Notes under the pieces: model-generated
The model's input: only the letters and a program-made list of their open reading frames with translations
The model's database searches: none
What the model was told of the DNA's origin: nothing
In this document: positions 43,102-53,488 of the stretch, piece after piece
Layout of the letters: each line of letters begins with the position of its first letter
Numbering within the stretch: position 1 is the stretch's first letter
Assembly (NCBI GenBank): GCA_002900995.3
Contig: CM035305.1
Coordinates: forward strand, 4,076,467 to 4,140,466
Length of the DNA: 64,000 nucleotides
Direction of reading: 5' to 3'
Source of the DNA: Ganoderma boninense
Taxonomy: Eukaryota > Basidiomycota > Agaricomycetes > Polyporales > Polyporaceae
Translations under genes and position numbers: made by a program

Positions 43102-44586
43102 ATGGCCGCCTTGTATTCCATGCCGATCCCCAACACGACCGAAGCTCCGAAGTTCGATGGGCACTACATCACCGACTTCCTCGACGACGTCAGTATGCAC
43201 CTCACGCGCGTCAGGATTACAGACGAGGATACCCAAGACGGGTGGATCCTACGATATTGCACTTCTGCGGTCCGCGATCGAATCCGATTCCTGCCCGAGA
43301 TAGACCGCGACATCAAAGGCAAAACCTGGGACCAGGCGAAGACAGCTCTTATCGAGCTCTACGGCGATATCGACAAGCCCAAGCCGTTGCCGCTGGCTGA
43401 GTTCCTCAAACGTGTTCAAGAGTTAGCGGACAGGCCCGCGTACACGACGAAGGCTCAGGTGAACGCCTTCTACACAGAATATACGTCCCTCGCCCAACCG
43501 CTGCTCAAATCGAGCATGATATCAGATAGTGATTTCAAGTTTCATTTTATCCAGGCCATCCCTTCCGCCATGAAGCCAGCCATTCGTGTGCTGATCCCGA
43601 AGACGAACCTTTCTCGTGCAAACGCGCCTGAGGCGAAGGACGTGTTGGTCCATCTGCGGAGTCTCGCGGATAAGGACGATCCGACCTACGAGTCGTGGCG
43701 ATACGACGAAGGAAGGGCTGAAGAAATCTTGCTCTCTGAGACGCAGACAAGCCCCCCGCATCCGGTGCCAAGCGGCACACCCGCAGCTAAGTCGTCATCC
43801 ATTGACGACCGCATGGACGAGCTCATCAAGCAAATGGAGAATCTGACGCTGATGTTTGCGCAGGGACAGCGACCTGCGGCGCCGCAAGCGAACCCCACGC
43901 CCGGACAGCCTCAGCAACAGCGTCCGTCCCGGTGTGCCATGTGCGGACAGGCTCCGCCAACACACGTGCTGGGATTCCGCAGCTGCCCAGAGCTCTCCAA
44001 CCTCGTCAATGAGGGGCGCATTCGCCTCGATCCCATTTCCAACCGATACGTTATGGCCGCAGATGGATCTGAGCTCCCGCGTGCGCCATACAACTACGCC
44101 GGCGGCATGGCTGCGTACATCCGGTTCCTAACGCCAACTCCTCCTGCCACACGAGTTGCCGGCGCAGCTCCTGCCGCGGTGATCTTCCCAGACGGCTCGA
44201 CATTCGCGATGCTGACAAGCTCTCATATCGCAGGCTCCGACCCCAAGCTTCGCTCGGGGAAGGAGTATGACGCGTCCGGCCACTACGATCCCAGGCGGCG
44301 TCCAGACGTCAAGCCATCTGCTCCCTCGACCGGACCAGCCGGGCCGTCAACGCCGATGCAAACTCCTGCTGCGCCGCCAGCGCCTACTACCGAACCACCA
44401 CAGCCGTTGTCTGCCGCTCCACCAGTCCCTCCTATCAATCGGGAAGAGGGCTGGAAGCAATCTCTCCCCAAGAATAAAGGAAAGGAACGCGAGTCCGATC
44501 CTGACGTCATCATGAAGGACACGGCTTCTAAGCCGCGAGATAAAGATAAGTCCACGCCGTCGTCTGGCTTACCGCAACATGTCTGA
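43102..44586 (+). CDS. Gag-like protein of the nested element
   Basis: Intact 494-residue frame. A helical capsid-like half (ITDFLDDVSMHLTRVRI, WDQAKTALIELYGD, PLAEFLKRVQELAD) is followed by a Gln/Pro-rich linker, one Cys motif (RCAMCGQAPPTHVLGFRSCP) that is not a canonical CCHC knuckle, and a proline-rich tail. It overlaps the next frame by eight bases (ATGTCTGA), suggesting coupled or frameshifted translation. Gag is free of stops, unlike pol. Confidence 0.85.
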   Translation: MAALYSMPIPNTTEAPKFDGHYITDFLDDVSMHLTRVRITDEDTQDGWILRYCTSAVRDRIRFLPEIDRDIKGKTWDQAKTALIELYGDIDKPKPLPLAEFLKRVQELADRPAYTTKAQVNAFYTEYTSLAQPLLKSSMISDSDFKFHFIQAIPSAMKPAIRVLIPKTNLSRANAPEAKDVLVHLRSLADKDDPTYESWRYDEGRAEEILLSETQTSPPHPVPSGTPAAKSSSIDDRMDELIKQMENLTLMFAQGQRPAAPQANPTPGQPQQQRPSRCAMCGQAPPTHVLGFRSCPELSNLVNEGRIRLDPISNRYVMAADGSELPRAPYNYAGGMAAYIRFLTPTPPATRVAGAAPAAVIFPDGSTFAMLTSSHIAGSDPKLRSGKEYDASGHYDPRRRPDVKPSAPSTGPAGPSTPMQTPAAPPAPTTEPPQPLSAAPPVPPINREEGWKQSLPKNKGKERESDPDVIMKDTASKPRDKDKSTPSSGLPQHV

Positions 44587-45508
44587 GCTAGAGGGTAGCG
44601 TCGACCTTCAGTCTATTTATGAGACGAGTATGAGCCAGACAGCAGTCTCGCTACTGCTCCGTGATCTTTTCGGCATAGCGCCAGCTCTTCTGGACCGTAT
44701 CCACGAATCGACCCGCCGCAAGCGCGTTCCAAAAGAGGCACGGACGCAGGCTGTAGAGGCCTTGTTTGTAGACAGCGACAGCATCCCCATCGTCGTCGCT
44801 GTGCCTGCAACGGCATCCCCTCTCCGTAGCGCGACACTCGTTAGCACCGACAACAACAACGACCGCGATCAACAGATCGCCGAAGCATTCTTCGCTGGTC
44901 AAGGTTCCCCCTCTGTATGAGACCGCTTCCTCGCCATGTCCGTTGGTGTGCTCTCGGGCACAATCAACGGGGTTCCCTTCCATCTCATGATCGACTCCGG
45001 CTCCGAACTCAACCTCGGCGACAACTCAGTGCCAGACCGTGCTCGCCTTCCTCTCGACTACCTTGGGTCTTCGTGGTCCCTGCGTGGCATTCACGGCGGC
45101 CCGGAGCAACTCTTAGGATACCTCAGCAGTGCACCGATCCTCATTGGCGACCACGAGTTCCCAGACCATCTTTTCATCTCGCCAAACGAGTCTATCGGTG
45201 AGACCTTCAGCATCATCCTCGGCCAGCCATTCCTCACTCACTACTCTGCCCGCCTCGACTATTCACCGTCGGGACGTGCAATGCTCTACCTTTGGACCCG
45301 ACAGGACAAGGAACGCAGCGCGCGCCCAACAATTGGCATAGCAATCACGTTGCCCAATGACCCCCGCAATCGCGAGGTCCCCTCACGCTCAACGAGCTAC
45401 GTATCCCCTTACATCGAGGAGGAAACTGACGAGGACGCTGTTGCTCAGGTTTTTCCTGTTCGGGCCCTGGTCGCGAGCGAGCCGGCGAGCCCGCCATCCG
45501 CACTCTAG
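44579..45508 (+). pseudogene. Protease-bearing frame of the nested element
   Basis: Begins at the ATG overlapping gag. The first 110 codons are a charged helical segment (LFGIAPALLDRIHESTRRKR), then TGA 44918-44920 (probably from CGA), then the aspartic protease core INGVPFHLMIDSGSELN and the second-half motif FSIILGQPFL. Its stop at 45508 lies 21 bases before the main pol frame, which is in another phase. Confidence 0.75.
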
Positions 45509-45528
45509 GTCGCTCGTTCGAGTGTCTC

Positions 45529-48500
45529 ATGGGCAACCCGGAGTTCGCGGACTTCGACGCCCTTCTCGGCACTGAACCTCCCCCACAGTACGACTCCCTC
45601 ATACACGAATACATCGGACTCTCTGGCTCCTCCACTTCGTCTATCCCTGTCTCATCTTGGGCTAATCGCGCCATCTTCGACTACAACGCCTTCATACACG
45701 CCACGTCGACTATACCCCGCCCGACCAAGTCTCCTCGCAAGTACAAACCTGTCCATCATCGTCACCGTCCTGTTCCAACATATATGCCTGACCCTCGCGC
45801 TCAACAATTCTCCGAGATACCCGAGCTGTCTCCTCTCGTGCTTCCGACGCACCCTCCGCCTCGTTCCGACCTTTTGCTCGATTCCCGCATGACTCGTGAC
45901 CGGCTTGACGGTCTCCTCACAACCGTCGAGCCGGGCTTTCTCTCTGAACAAGAAGTCGACCTCCTCGCCTTCGTGGTCGTCTCGTATTCCTGCGCGTTTG
46001 CATGGGAGTACGAGGAGAAAGGCTTTTTCGATCCAAAGTACTTCCCAGACTACAAGATTCCATACATCGAGCATACCCCCTGGCAAGTACCGCCAATTCC
46101 TCTTCCTCATGCAATCAGGCAAGCTGTCCGCGACGAAGTGCGTCGCTTCGAGTCGCTCAGTCGCTTCGAGCCATCTACATCAAGTTATCGCTCTCCTCTC
46201 TGGGCAGTCGAGAAGAAGCCTGGTTCCAAGCCACCGGTGCGTCTAGTCATTGCCGTCGAGATGCTTAATTCAGTTACAATCCGGGACGCCTCGCTCCCTC
46301 CGAACATCAATGACTTCGCTGAATCTTTTGTAGGTTATGCCATCTACATGGCGGCCGACATGTTTTCGGGCTTCGACGCTCGCATCCTCGACGTCTCCTC
46401 TCGTCCGCTTGGCACCTTCCATTCTCCAGATGGTCCGAAGCAGCAAACTACGCTCATCCAAGGATACACGAACTCCATTCAAGAATTTGGCCGCTGTACC
46501 GACCACGTTCTCAAGCGTCTCAAGGCGCGCGACTGGGCTGACAATTTTGTCGACGACAGCAGTGTGAAGGGGCCGCAGTCCAGATATGACGACGAGCCCA
46601 TTGCTGAGAACCCATTCATCCGCAGGTTTGTGTTTGAGTTCGCTGAACGAGTGGCTGCCTTCCTTGCCGCTCTTGTCGCAGGTGGCATCACCATCTCTGC
46701 CCTCAAGACTGTGCTAGCATGTTCGCGCCTCAAGATTGTAGGCTCCATTGTCAGCCTCCTGGGGTGGCAGCTTGGTCCTGGCCTCGTAGAGAAGGTTCTC
46801 CGTTGGCCAGTGCCTGAGTCCATCTCCGAAGTGCGCATCTTCCTTGGTCTCGCTGGTGGCGCACGCCGCTGGATCAAGAATTATGCCCGGATCGCTTGGC
46901 CTCTCACAGCCCTCCTCTCTCGTCCTGCGGACGAGTTCGCGATCACTCCAGAAGTTGAGGAGGCCGTGCTCGAGCTCAAGCGCCTCCTCACATCAGCACC
47001 TGTCCTTGTGCGGGTAGATTATGAAAAAGCTACGTTAATCACTCACCCTCCGCGTGTATCTGACGAAGGTATGCTCGTCGTAGGAGTTGATTCGAGCTGG
47101 ATGGGGGCTGGCTGGGTCCTTTATCAGATCGTCGACGGCACCAAGCGTGTTGCCCTGTACGGTTCAAGCACCTTCACCAAGCCGCAGCAGAATTACGGTC
47201 AACCCAAGTCCGAGGTCTTTGGGACCTTCGTCGCACTCAAATCCCTTCGACACCGCGTCTGGGGTGTCCATTTCCACCTTGAGAACGATGCGAGCTCCCT
47301 TGCGACAATGCTTAGGAAGCCCGACGACGTGCCTAATGCGCCCATGCTTCGCTGGGTCTCCTGGCTCTTGCTCTTCGACTTCGAAATCAAACACGTCCCC
47401 GCAACTGCCACCAAGATGGAGGATGCCCTCTCGCGTGCTCCTCCGATCGACACCGGCCTTCCAGACCCTTCAGACGACGTCGACGACTTCCTCGAGGCGT
47501 ACGACTTGTATGCGGCTGCCCCCTGCACGGGCTTACGCCCAGCTACGTTTTCTTCTGCTCGCGCGACCCTCCGATCTCTGCAACTGACGCACGCCAACCC
47601 CTTCACAGTATCGTCGCAATACGACGCCGGTTTGCAGCCATACGAAGTGTCCTCAGCCCTTGTTTTCAACTCGGACGAACGCTTCGACCCAGCGGCGCCG
47701 TCCAGTCTGTTCTCCTCCGCTCCCGCTTCCCTCCTCGCCGTCGCGTCTCTGGCCCACGTGCACGGTCTCAATTCTCGCCAGTCTGAAGAGTTCTTCGTCC
47801 GCACAGTTGTTTCCTATCGGCCTATGTAGTTTTCGCTTGCAGGAGAGATGTCTGAGGTCGATGTGCCAGAGATATCAGCGTTCTCCACGCCTCTCACGCC
47901 TGACCTTCTCACTGCGTCCGCGGGCCATCGATTTGGGACAAAAGACAAGGACGATGCGTCCTACTGGGATGAGCTACGTGTCTTTCTCATGTCTGGTGCT
48001 TTCCCGTCCCGTCTTCTCACTGACAGTGACCGGTTAGCGTTCCAACGTCACGCATGACGCTTCTTACTCCGCGACGATCGTCTCTGGCTCGCGCCGAAGC
48101 GCAATTCACCTGCACCACCACGCCTCGTCATCGAGGATCGCGATCGCCGCCGCCCTCTCATGCTCGAAGCGCATCTCGTGGCTGGTCATCGCGGCCGCGA
48201 TGCGACGCACAAGCTCCTGCTTGACCGCTTCTATTGGCCAAACATGTCGGATGATGTTACGTTCTTTGTCCGCTCGTGTATCGAGTGCCAGCGGGCAATG
48301 CAAGCTAAGCCCATCCTCCCATACAACGAATCTTGGCTGTCCCCCCTCCTCAGACATTTCGATCTCGACACCATACACATGCCCATGGGCGTTGGCAAGA
48401 AAAAGTATGTGATTCAAGCCCTCGATCGTACCATACTGTGGCCAGAAGCTCGCGCAGTCAAGAGCGCGAACACGCGCACTGTCGCCAAGTTCATCTATGA

Positions 48501-49344
48501 AGATATCATCTGCCGATTCAGCTGTGTACCTGTCATTACAGTCGACCTGGGCTCTGAATTCCTCGGTGAAGTCCAGCATCTCCTCCGTACACTGTACAGG
48601 TGTACAGTAATTTTTTCTACAGCCTACCACCCCGAGGGCAACGCCCCCGTGGAGCGATCGCACAACACGCTCACGACGAGCCTCTTCAAGGTTACAGGCG
48701 ATGCAAAGGGCCACTGGCCACTGTACCTTGCGCCGGTCCTCTTCGCGATGCGCACAACCGTCTCGCGTGCGACGGGCTACTCGCCATACTACCTTCTCTA
48801 CAGCCAGCAACCTGTATTCTCGTACGACGTCGAAGAAGTCACTTGGCAGACCCTCGATTGGGACCAGGTCCACTCGCACAAGGACCTCGTTGCAATGCGC
48901 GCGTGACAGATTCAACGCTGCGACATCAACCTAGAGAAGGCCCATGACCGTCTTCGTGCCTCGCAAAGGAAAGCAATCGACGACTATGCCCGCCGTCACC
49001 ACTACAAGTTCGACTTCGATGCCTACGAAGTGGGCATGTACGTCTGGCTACGGGAATCCAAGCTCGACGAGATCAAGGGCGGCAAGGGCGAATGGACCTA
49101 TGCTGGGCCCTACGTGATCCACGAGAAGCGTGGACACGACTCTTTCATCTTGCGCGAGCTCTCCGGAGCCGTGCTAAAAGGTCACGTTAATATTCGTCGC
49201 CTCCGCCTGTTCTTCTTCCGCCCTGACAATCAGACTCTGCGCGCACGCATCAGGACTCCCCCGGAGCACGACGCTCGTCGCGTCAACCCTCTTTCGACAC
49301 TGGCTGCCGTGTATGCTTATCGCGCGGTCCATGGTCCAACTTAG
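45529..49344 (+). pseudogene. Pol of the nested element: reverse transcriptase, RNase H, integrase
   Basis: One frame over 3.8 kb, interrupted only at 47827-47829 (TAG), 48055-48057 (TGA) and 48904-48906 (TGA). The reverse transcriptase has ADMFSGFDAR, FVDDSSVKGP and VRIFLGLAGGARRWI. RNase H has GVDSSWMGAGWVLYQ and PKSEVFGTFVALKS. Integrase has the HHCC finger (GHRGRDATHKLL ... CIECQR), DLDTIHM, TVDLGSEFLG and NAPVERSHNTL, then SRATGYSPYYLLY. A C-terminal segment (KSYVW-like GMYVWLRESKLD ... HVNIRRLRLFFF) follows. No chromodomain is seen. All three stops can arise by a single C-to-T change from CAG or CGA. Confidence 0.85.
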
Positions 49345-49475
49345 AGCATGTCTGCCGTGCCTGGTTCGGACTAGGATGTCCCCGCGCACCTATACCCGCC
49401 GTGTTTGTCTTCCTCCCCACACTTCCCACTCTCTGCCTCCACACAGCTCTGCGCACCTCGCCCGTCCATCGTGTT

Positions 49476-50423
49476 ATGCCCCCCGTCGCTCCTTTGCCCT
49501 TCTGGCCCATCGACGGACTCGAGTTCGACCCTGCTCTTCACCTCGACCGCGTCCTTTCCGTCTTCGGATGCAACACCTCTTGCTCCTTCTTCGCGTCCGA
49601 ACAGGATCGCGCCTACGCCTCCACCGTCTTCAGCAATGCACGCGAACCCCGCACTGGTCTCCAACGCTGTCATGGATTCCTTGAGGTCCGCCCCATATTC
49701 GCGAGGATGGATGATTGGCTACACCGTGAGCATGATCACCCTGTCGACCCCGATCTCGTCTTCCAGCATCCCCGCTATTACTCCTTCCCTTCTCTCTTCA
49801 CTCGACCCGTCTCCATCGCTGGTCTCTCAGAGGGCCACGAGTTCATCGACAATGATGTCTACATCATTGCGCGTGTCCACGTTGCAGACATCCATCTCCG
49901 CTGGTCAGAAATCACCCGAGGCACCCTTGACCCCTCATATTCCCCTTCGCGCTACCCTCAAGATGCATACCCCTTCAACCGTTCCTATTTCCGCGACGCT
50001 TGCGCCCTCTTCAGACCATTTTCTCATGCCTTACCACCTGGCCTTCCTCTGCAGCATGCTGCTACCAGCCTACCCGTTGCACGGGGCTCTTACCGCGACC
50101 TCATGCAACATGTCATCAACCTCGATCTCGACCATCCCCCGCAGCACCCCTCCGAACCAGAGTGGTACCTCATGCGAGTGCCAACATCGACGTTCATCCA
50201 CGAGCTCAAGCGTAACACCGGTCGTTGGTGGCCTGATCTAGAGCTCATTGTGCGGCACCTCCATCTGATTGCGATGGGGAGCTGGCTTGATGAACAGCGC
50301 AGCTTGTATGAACACTCGCCCTTGGAGCTTCGCGAGGCGATCCTCGGTTCAGGTGTCGTCCTAACCGATTGGAGGTATGATGCCGATGACAACGGGTGGG
50401 GTTGGCTCATGGCTGGGTTTTGA
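49476..50423 (+). CDS. Accessory ORF between integrase and 3' LTR of the nested element
   Basis: An intact frame of 315 codons in the position where some LTR elements carry env. The chosen start is MPPVAPLPFWP; the frame is open further 5'. Notable segments are DPALHLDRVLSVFGC, HPRYYSFPSLFTRP, EFIDNDVYIIARVHVADIHL and WWPDLELIVRHLHLIAMGSW. I see no signal peptide or clear membrane anchor, so it is unlike an envelope glycoprotein. No family is recognised. It has remained free of stops while pol of the same copy has three. Confidence 0.6.
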   Translation: MPPVAPLPFWPIDGLEFDPALHLDRVLSVFGCNTSCSFFASEQDRAYASTVFSNAREPRTGLQRCHGFLEVRPIFARMDDWLHREHDHPVDPDLVFQHPRYYSFPSLFTRPVSIAGLSEGHEFIDNDVYIIARVHVADIHLRWSEITRGTLDPSYSPSRYPQDAYPFNRSYFRDACALFRPFSHALPPGLPLQHAATSLPVARGSYRDLMQHVINLDLDHPPQHPSEPEWYLMRVPTSTFIHELKRNTGRWWPDLELIVRHLHLIAMGSWLDEQRSLYEHSPLELREAILGSGVVLTDWRYDADDNGWGWLMAGF

Positions 50424-50535
50424 CTCGCATATACCGTTCTTTGCTCTTACTACGCTGACATTTTACTACTTATAGATTCGTGATTCCTACGATGTACTTC
50501 GACGTCGAGGTCGACGTCTCTTTTGTTTGGGCCTC

Positions 50536-51171
50536 TGTGGTAGTGTCGAGTATGACACTCGTATACCCACCGTACTGACCGTCCCCAGGCCGGCGCCTTA
50601 TGCGATCCGGTCGCCCGCCTCGTCTGTCGTGCTCGCTCACTTCACTGTCCTGTTTACGTCCACCTGCTTCCCCGCTCCGATTTGTGCCGTTTGTTATCTC
50701 GTCTCGTCTCTTTCGTACCATTCCGCTCTTTGTTCCAGACCGTCTCCCCTCGTATGTCCTTGACCAATTTCCGCCGTCATCTTACTCAAGGCTGTGCTGA
50801 CAGCCTCAGTCCTTCCTTATCTAGGTATTATCCGTAGCCTCGCCTTAGATACCCGCTGGGTTCGCCATGTTGGCCCCAGCTTCCGCTCATTCTCCCCTCT
50901 TCTTACACGCACGCTCCCTGTATCCCGAACCCGAAATCTATTGCTCTGTATTCGACTCGCAGACCCCCGCAAGCGCGGCACGCATCCATCCTACCGCAAG
51001 CGCGGCCTCCAGCTGACCTCTGCAAGCGCGGACGGTTCCCATCCGGTTTATCTCCGTCTCTCACACGCCACCCATCCGAGTACGCTCGGACGCCCGCCAG
51101 CTCAGCTGTGAGTTCGACGTCTGCCCCACATTCTCGACGAGGAGACGAGGGAAGTGCTCTCTCCTTCGACA
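50536..51171 (+). repeat. 3' LTR of the nested element
   Basis: A 636-bp copy of 42309-42938 with scattered substitutions and short indels. The divergence is visibly larger than between the LTRs of the host Ty3 element, which is unexpected for the younger insertion. Confidence 0.9.
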
Positions 51172-52309
51172 CCGGAACCGTGAGTGGTGACAAGGAGTGA
51201 TGGGTGGTCATGGTTGTAAACAGGTCTCCCTTGCACTGAGACTCGATCCGTCAGATAAGTTCCACATCGGAGTAGCCAGACTTGATAGCAAAACGGCAGA
51301 AGTTTTCTGCAAACAAGGCCAGTGATGCATGTGACTTCCTGCAATGGTCCTCTAGTGACTGTTGGGCTGACTTTTTGGGGGCCAGCTCTCGGTATCCACT
51401 CCGGAGTCGGTTCGCAAAGTTGTTCCATGTGCCGAGTGGGACTCCTTCGGCTGCTCTCTGGGTGTAGTCATCCATGTAGGACTGAGCTCCTCCTTCTAAG
51501 AACAGTAGAGCCGTAGTGATCTTGTCGTCCTCCGACATGATGTTCTGGTACCTAAACCAAATACCGAGCTTTTGGAACCATTGTTCGACTGTCAGGTCCG
51601 GCATCTTGCTTTTAAACTTTGGTGGGTCCACGATCTTGGGTCAACTGGGGACATGTGTGGGTGTACCTTGAGAGCGTGTACCAGTGGGGTAAGAGGCCAG
51701 CAAGTTAACTTGTGCTTGGAGCTGCTTGATAGCATTGACGAGAGTTCTGTGGTTTTGGTTAAGAACATCTCCATCCGCCTTGAGCGCAACCAGTTCTGCC
51801 TTGAGCTTCTCGTTTTCATCTTTCAGGTCCCTGCATCAAGAGCAGAGGTCGTCCATGTCATCCGTGTACATCACATTGATAACCTTTTTGTTCAGGAGGA
51901 CCCTGAGCCTGTGGAGTTCAGCGGCTTCCTGGTTGCAGTGTTCGTACATTTTGTTGCCAAGCTGGTTGTATGCTTCCGTGACCATTTTCCATGTCATGTC
52001 GTTAACGACTGCCATGATGTAGTTAATATAGTGATCCTGGATGCCAAAGTGTGCGCCTGCCGCTTGTACAGCGTCCTCAAGTGTTGCGTACTCCACGCCC
52101 TGAAACTGCCATGCTGCCGGGTTTTGTAAGGCCCCAAGAGTGGGGGTGGGTGAAGACGGATGGGTTGGTAACTGGGATGGCGGACGGGGGGTTTCTTCCT
52201 CCTCAGCTGTGGATGCATTGGAGGGCGTGCTAGGCCTATCGCCTAAATCGTGTGGGTTTAACACCGAAAAACGGGAACCCGTTGCCATTATTTCTAAACT
52301 ACTACCCAA
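51172..52309 (-). pseudogene. Ty3 gag, N-terminal part
   Basis: Starts at 52309 (MGSSLEIMATGSRF), overlapping the end of ORF1. It reads LEDAVQAAGAHFGIQDHYIN, then the capsid-like FKSKMPDLTVEQWFQKLGIW, GTWNNFANRLRSGYRELAP and SLALFAENFCRFAIKSG. A TGA at 51251-51253 (from CGA) and at least one break near 51830 disturb it. It continues after the nested element at 42308. Confidence 0.78.
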
Positions 52310-53013
52310 TCTAAGTACCCAAACATATCTAGCTTTCCAACAGCGTTCACTACTTTAGGGAAGTTCTTCTTCAACTCCTTAAAACTAATGTTCCCAACCT
52401 CCTTGCAGAACCACTCTATCTGTTGTCGCTGAGGGCGGGTCCACTCCAAGCCGTGTGCGTCGAGGTTTGTGGCAATCCACTCTAGTTGGTCAGCGATGTG
52501 CTGAATGGCCAGAACGTCGATGGCTGGGAGGTTGATGAGGAAGTCTTTGTGGTCAAAGATCGCTTGGAGGCGGGTAAGGACAGCGTTGACCTTGGACTCG
52601 ATGATAGCGAGGCTGTCCTTTGGGTTGATGCAGCTGAAACCGGGTAGTGGAGGTGCTGAGATTCGGCACTGTAGGGGTAGGCGTGGGATGTGGGGAGTGG
52701 CAGTCTGGACAGGTGTGGGGGCCTGGGCACGAACCGGCCTGGGCAACGGCTGGGACAGGGGGATGGATGGGGGCAGGGCTTTACGCCGAGGGACAAGAGG
52801 TGCGTGCTCCTTGTGACGGTAGCGAAGGCGATCCTCTGCACAATCCTCAAGTACACAGGAAATCTGTTCCTGGACTGGGAGGTGACCGTGCCTCTTGGTG
52901 TGGCAACGGGTAAACTCCTGGAGGCCAAACTCCTCGGAGGGGAAGGGGATGGGGGATGATAAATGTTTATAAAACTCCTGGGGAGAGGAAAAACGGCTGG
53001 CTAGTGGGGGCAC
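52294..53013 (-). CDS. ORF1 upstream of gag in the chromodomain Ty3 element
   Basis: Intact 239-residue frame, first in the element. The N-terminal half is Pro/Arg-rich with CHTKRHGHLPVQEQIS and VLEDCAEDRLRYRH. The C-terminal half is helical (SLAIIESKVNAVLTRLQAIF, LAIQHIADQLEWIATNLDAH). It overlaps the gag start by 16 bases. The role is unknown; the other Ty3 element in the window also has a frame in this position. Confidence 0.6.
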   Translation of the reverse strand: MPPLASRFSSPQEFYKHLSSPIPFPSEEFGLQEFTRCHTKRHGHLPVQEQISCVLEDCAEDRLRYRHKEHAPLVPRRKALPPSIPLSQPLPRPVRAQAPTPVQTATPHIPRLPLQCRISAPPLPGFSCINPKDSLAIIESKVNAVLTRLQAIFDHKDFLINLPAIDVLAIQHIADQLEWIATNLDAHGLEWTRPQRQQIEWFCKEVGNISFKELKKNFPKVVNAVGKLDMFGYLDWVVV

Positions 53014-53047
53014 TAAGCCAGGGGCCTGTGGGTTAGATTCTGTCTAA

Positions 53048-53483
53048 TGTCACAGCCTATTGACTGCGCCACCAAACAAACAAACAAAGGGGCTCACTGA
53101 TGGGGCACACAGGGGGTGGCAACAGAAGGGAAGAGGATTGATTGCCTAGACTAGAAGGCGCAGAGGGGCAGGGGCTGTTAGGCTGCCTACAGTGGAAGAG
53201 AGGGAAGAACAGAAGACAGAATCTGAGGTTCTTGATCCCACATCACAGCCCTTTATATATTACATGGGAACGGTGCACAGACCATCAGTTCAGGGCAGGT
53301 CCCGGGACCTGTCGCAGGTGAGAGAATGATCTAAGAAGCAGATAAGATAGGGAAAGAGATAAGATAAAAGGAAGAGATGAGATAAAGGAAAGGGAGATAA
53401 GATAAAGGAAAAGATAAGATGAACCGAGAGATAACTTGTCCTGATAAGATGCCAGACTAAGTGTGGCGCGAAAAACCGTGACA
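53048..53483 (-). repeat. 5' LTR of the 37659-53483 element
   Basis: A 436-bp copy of 37659-38094 with the same GATAAG cluster (about 53340-53450). Confidence 0.9.
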
Positions 53484-53488
53484 ACTTC

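Larger units (their letters stand above)
42309..51171 (+). mobile_element. Plus-strand Ty3-like LTR element nested in the gag of the other
   Basis: LTRs at 42309-42938 and 50536-51171 begin TGTGGTAGTG and end CCTTCGACA. The flank CCGG occurs on both sides (42305-42308, 51172-51175). Joining the flanks across one CCGG restores the host gag frame (LTVP then DRWEDF), which proves the insertion. Order: gag, protease, reverse transcriptase-RNase H, integrase, then an additional ORF before the 3' LTR. The reverse transcriptase (FVDDSSVKGPQSRY) and separate gag resemble a Ty3-related lineage found in mushrooms. All stops in pol fit C-to-T decay. Confidence 0.93.
37659..53483 (-). mobile_element. Chromodomain Ty3/gypsy element carrying a nested LTR element
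   Basis: Two 436-bp LTRs (37659-38094, 53048-53483) are flanked by a perfect ACTTC duplication (37654-37658, 53484-53488). Subtracting the nested element at 42309-51171 leaves about 7 kb: on the minus strand ORF1, gag, protease, reverse transcriptase-RNase H, integrase and chromodomain. The polypurine tract GAAGAGGGGGTAG abuts the 3' LTR and contains the pol stop codon. The LTRs differ at about five sites, all transitions, so the insertion is fairly young, yet pol is closed by several stops. I see no canonical TGG-initiated primer site after the 5' LTR. Confidence 0.93.

Noticed and set aside
49476..50423. Envelope glycoprotein
   Set aside because: Position fits, but no signal peptide, cleavage site or membrane anchor is visible.
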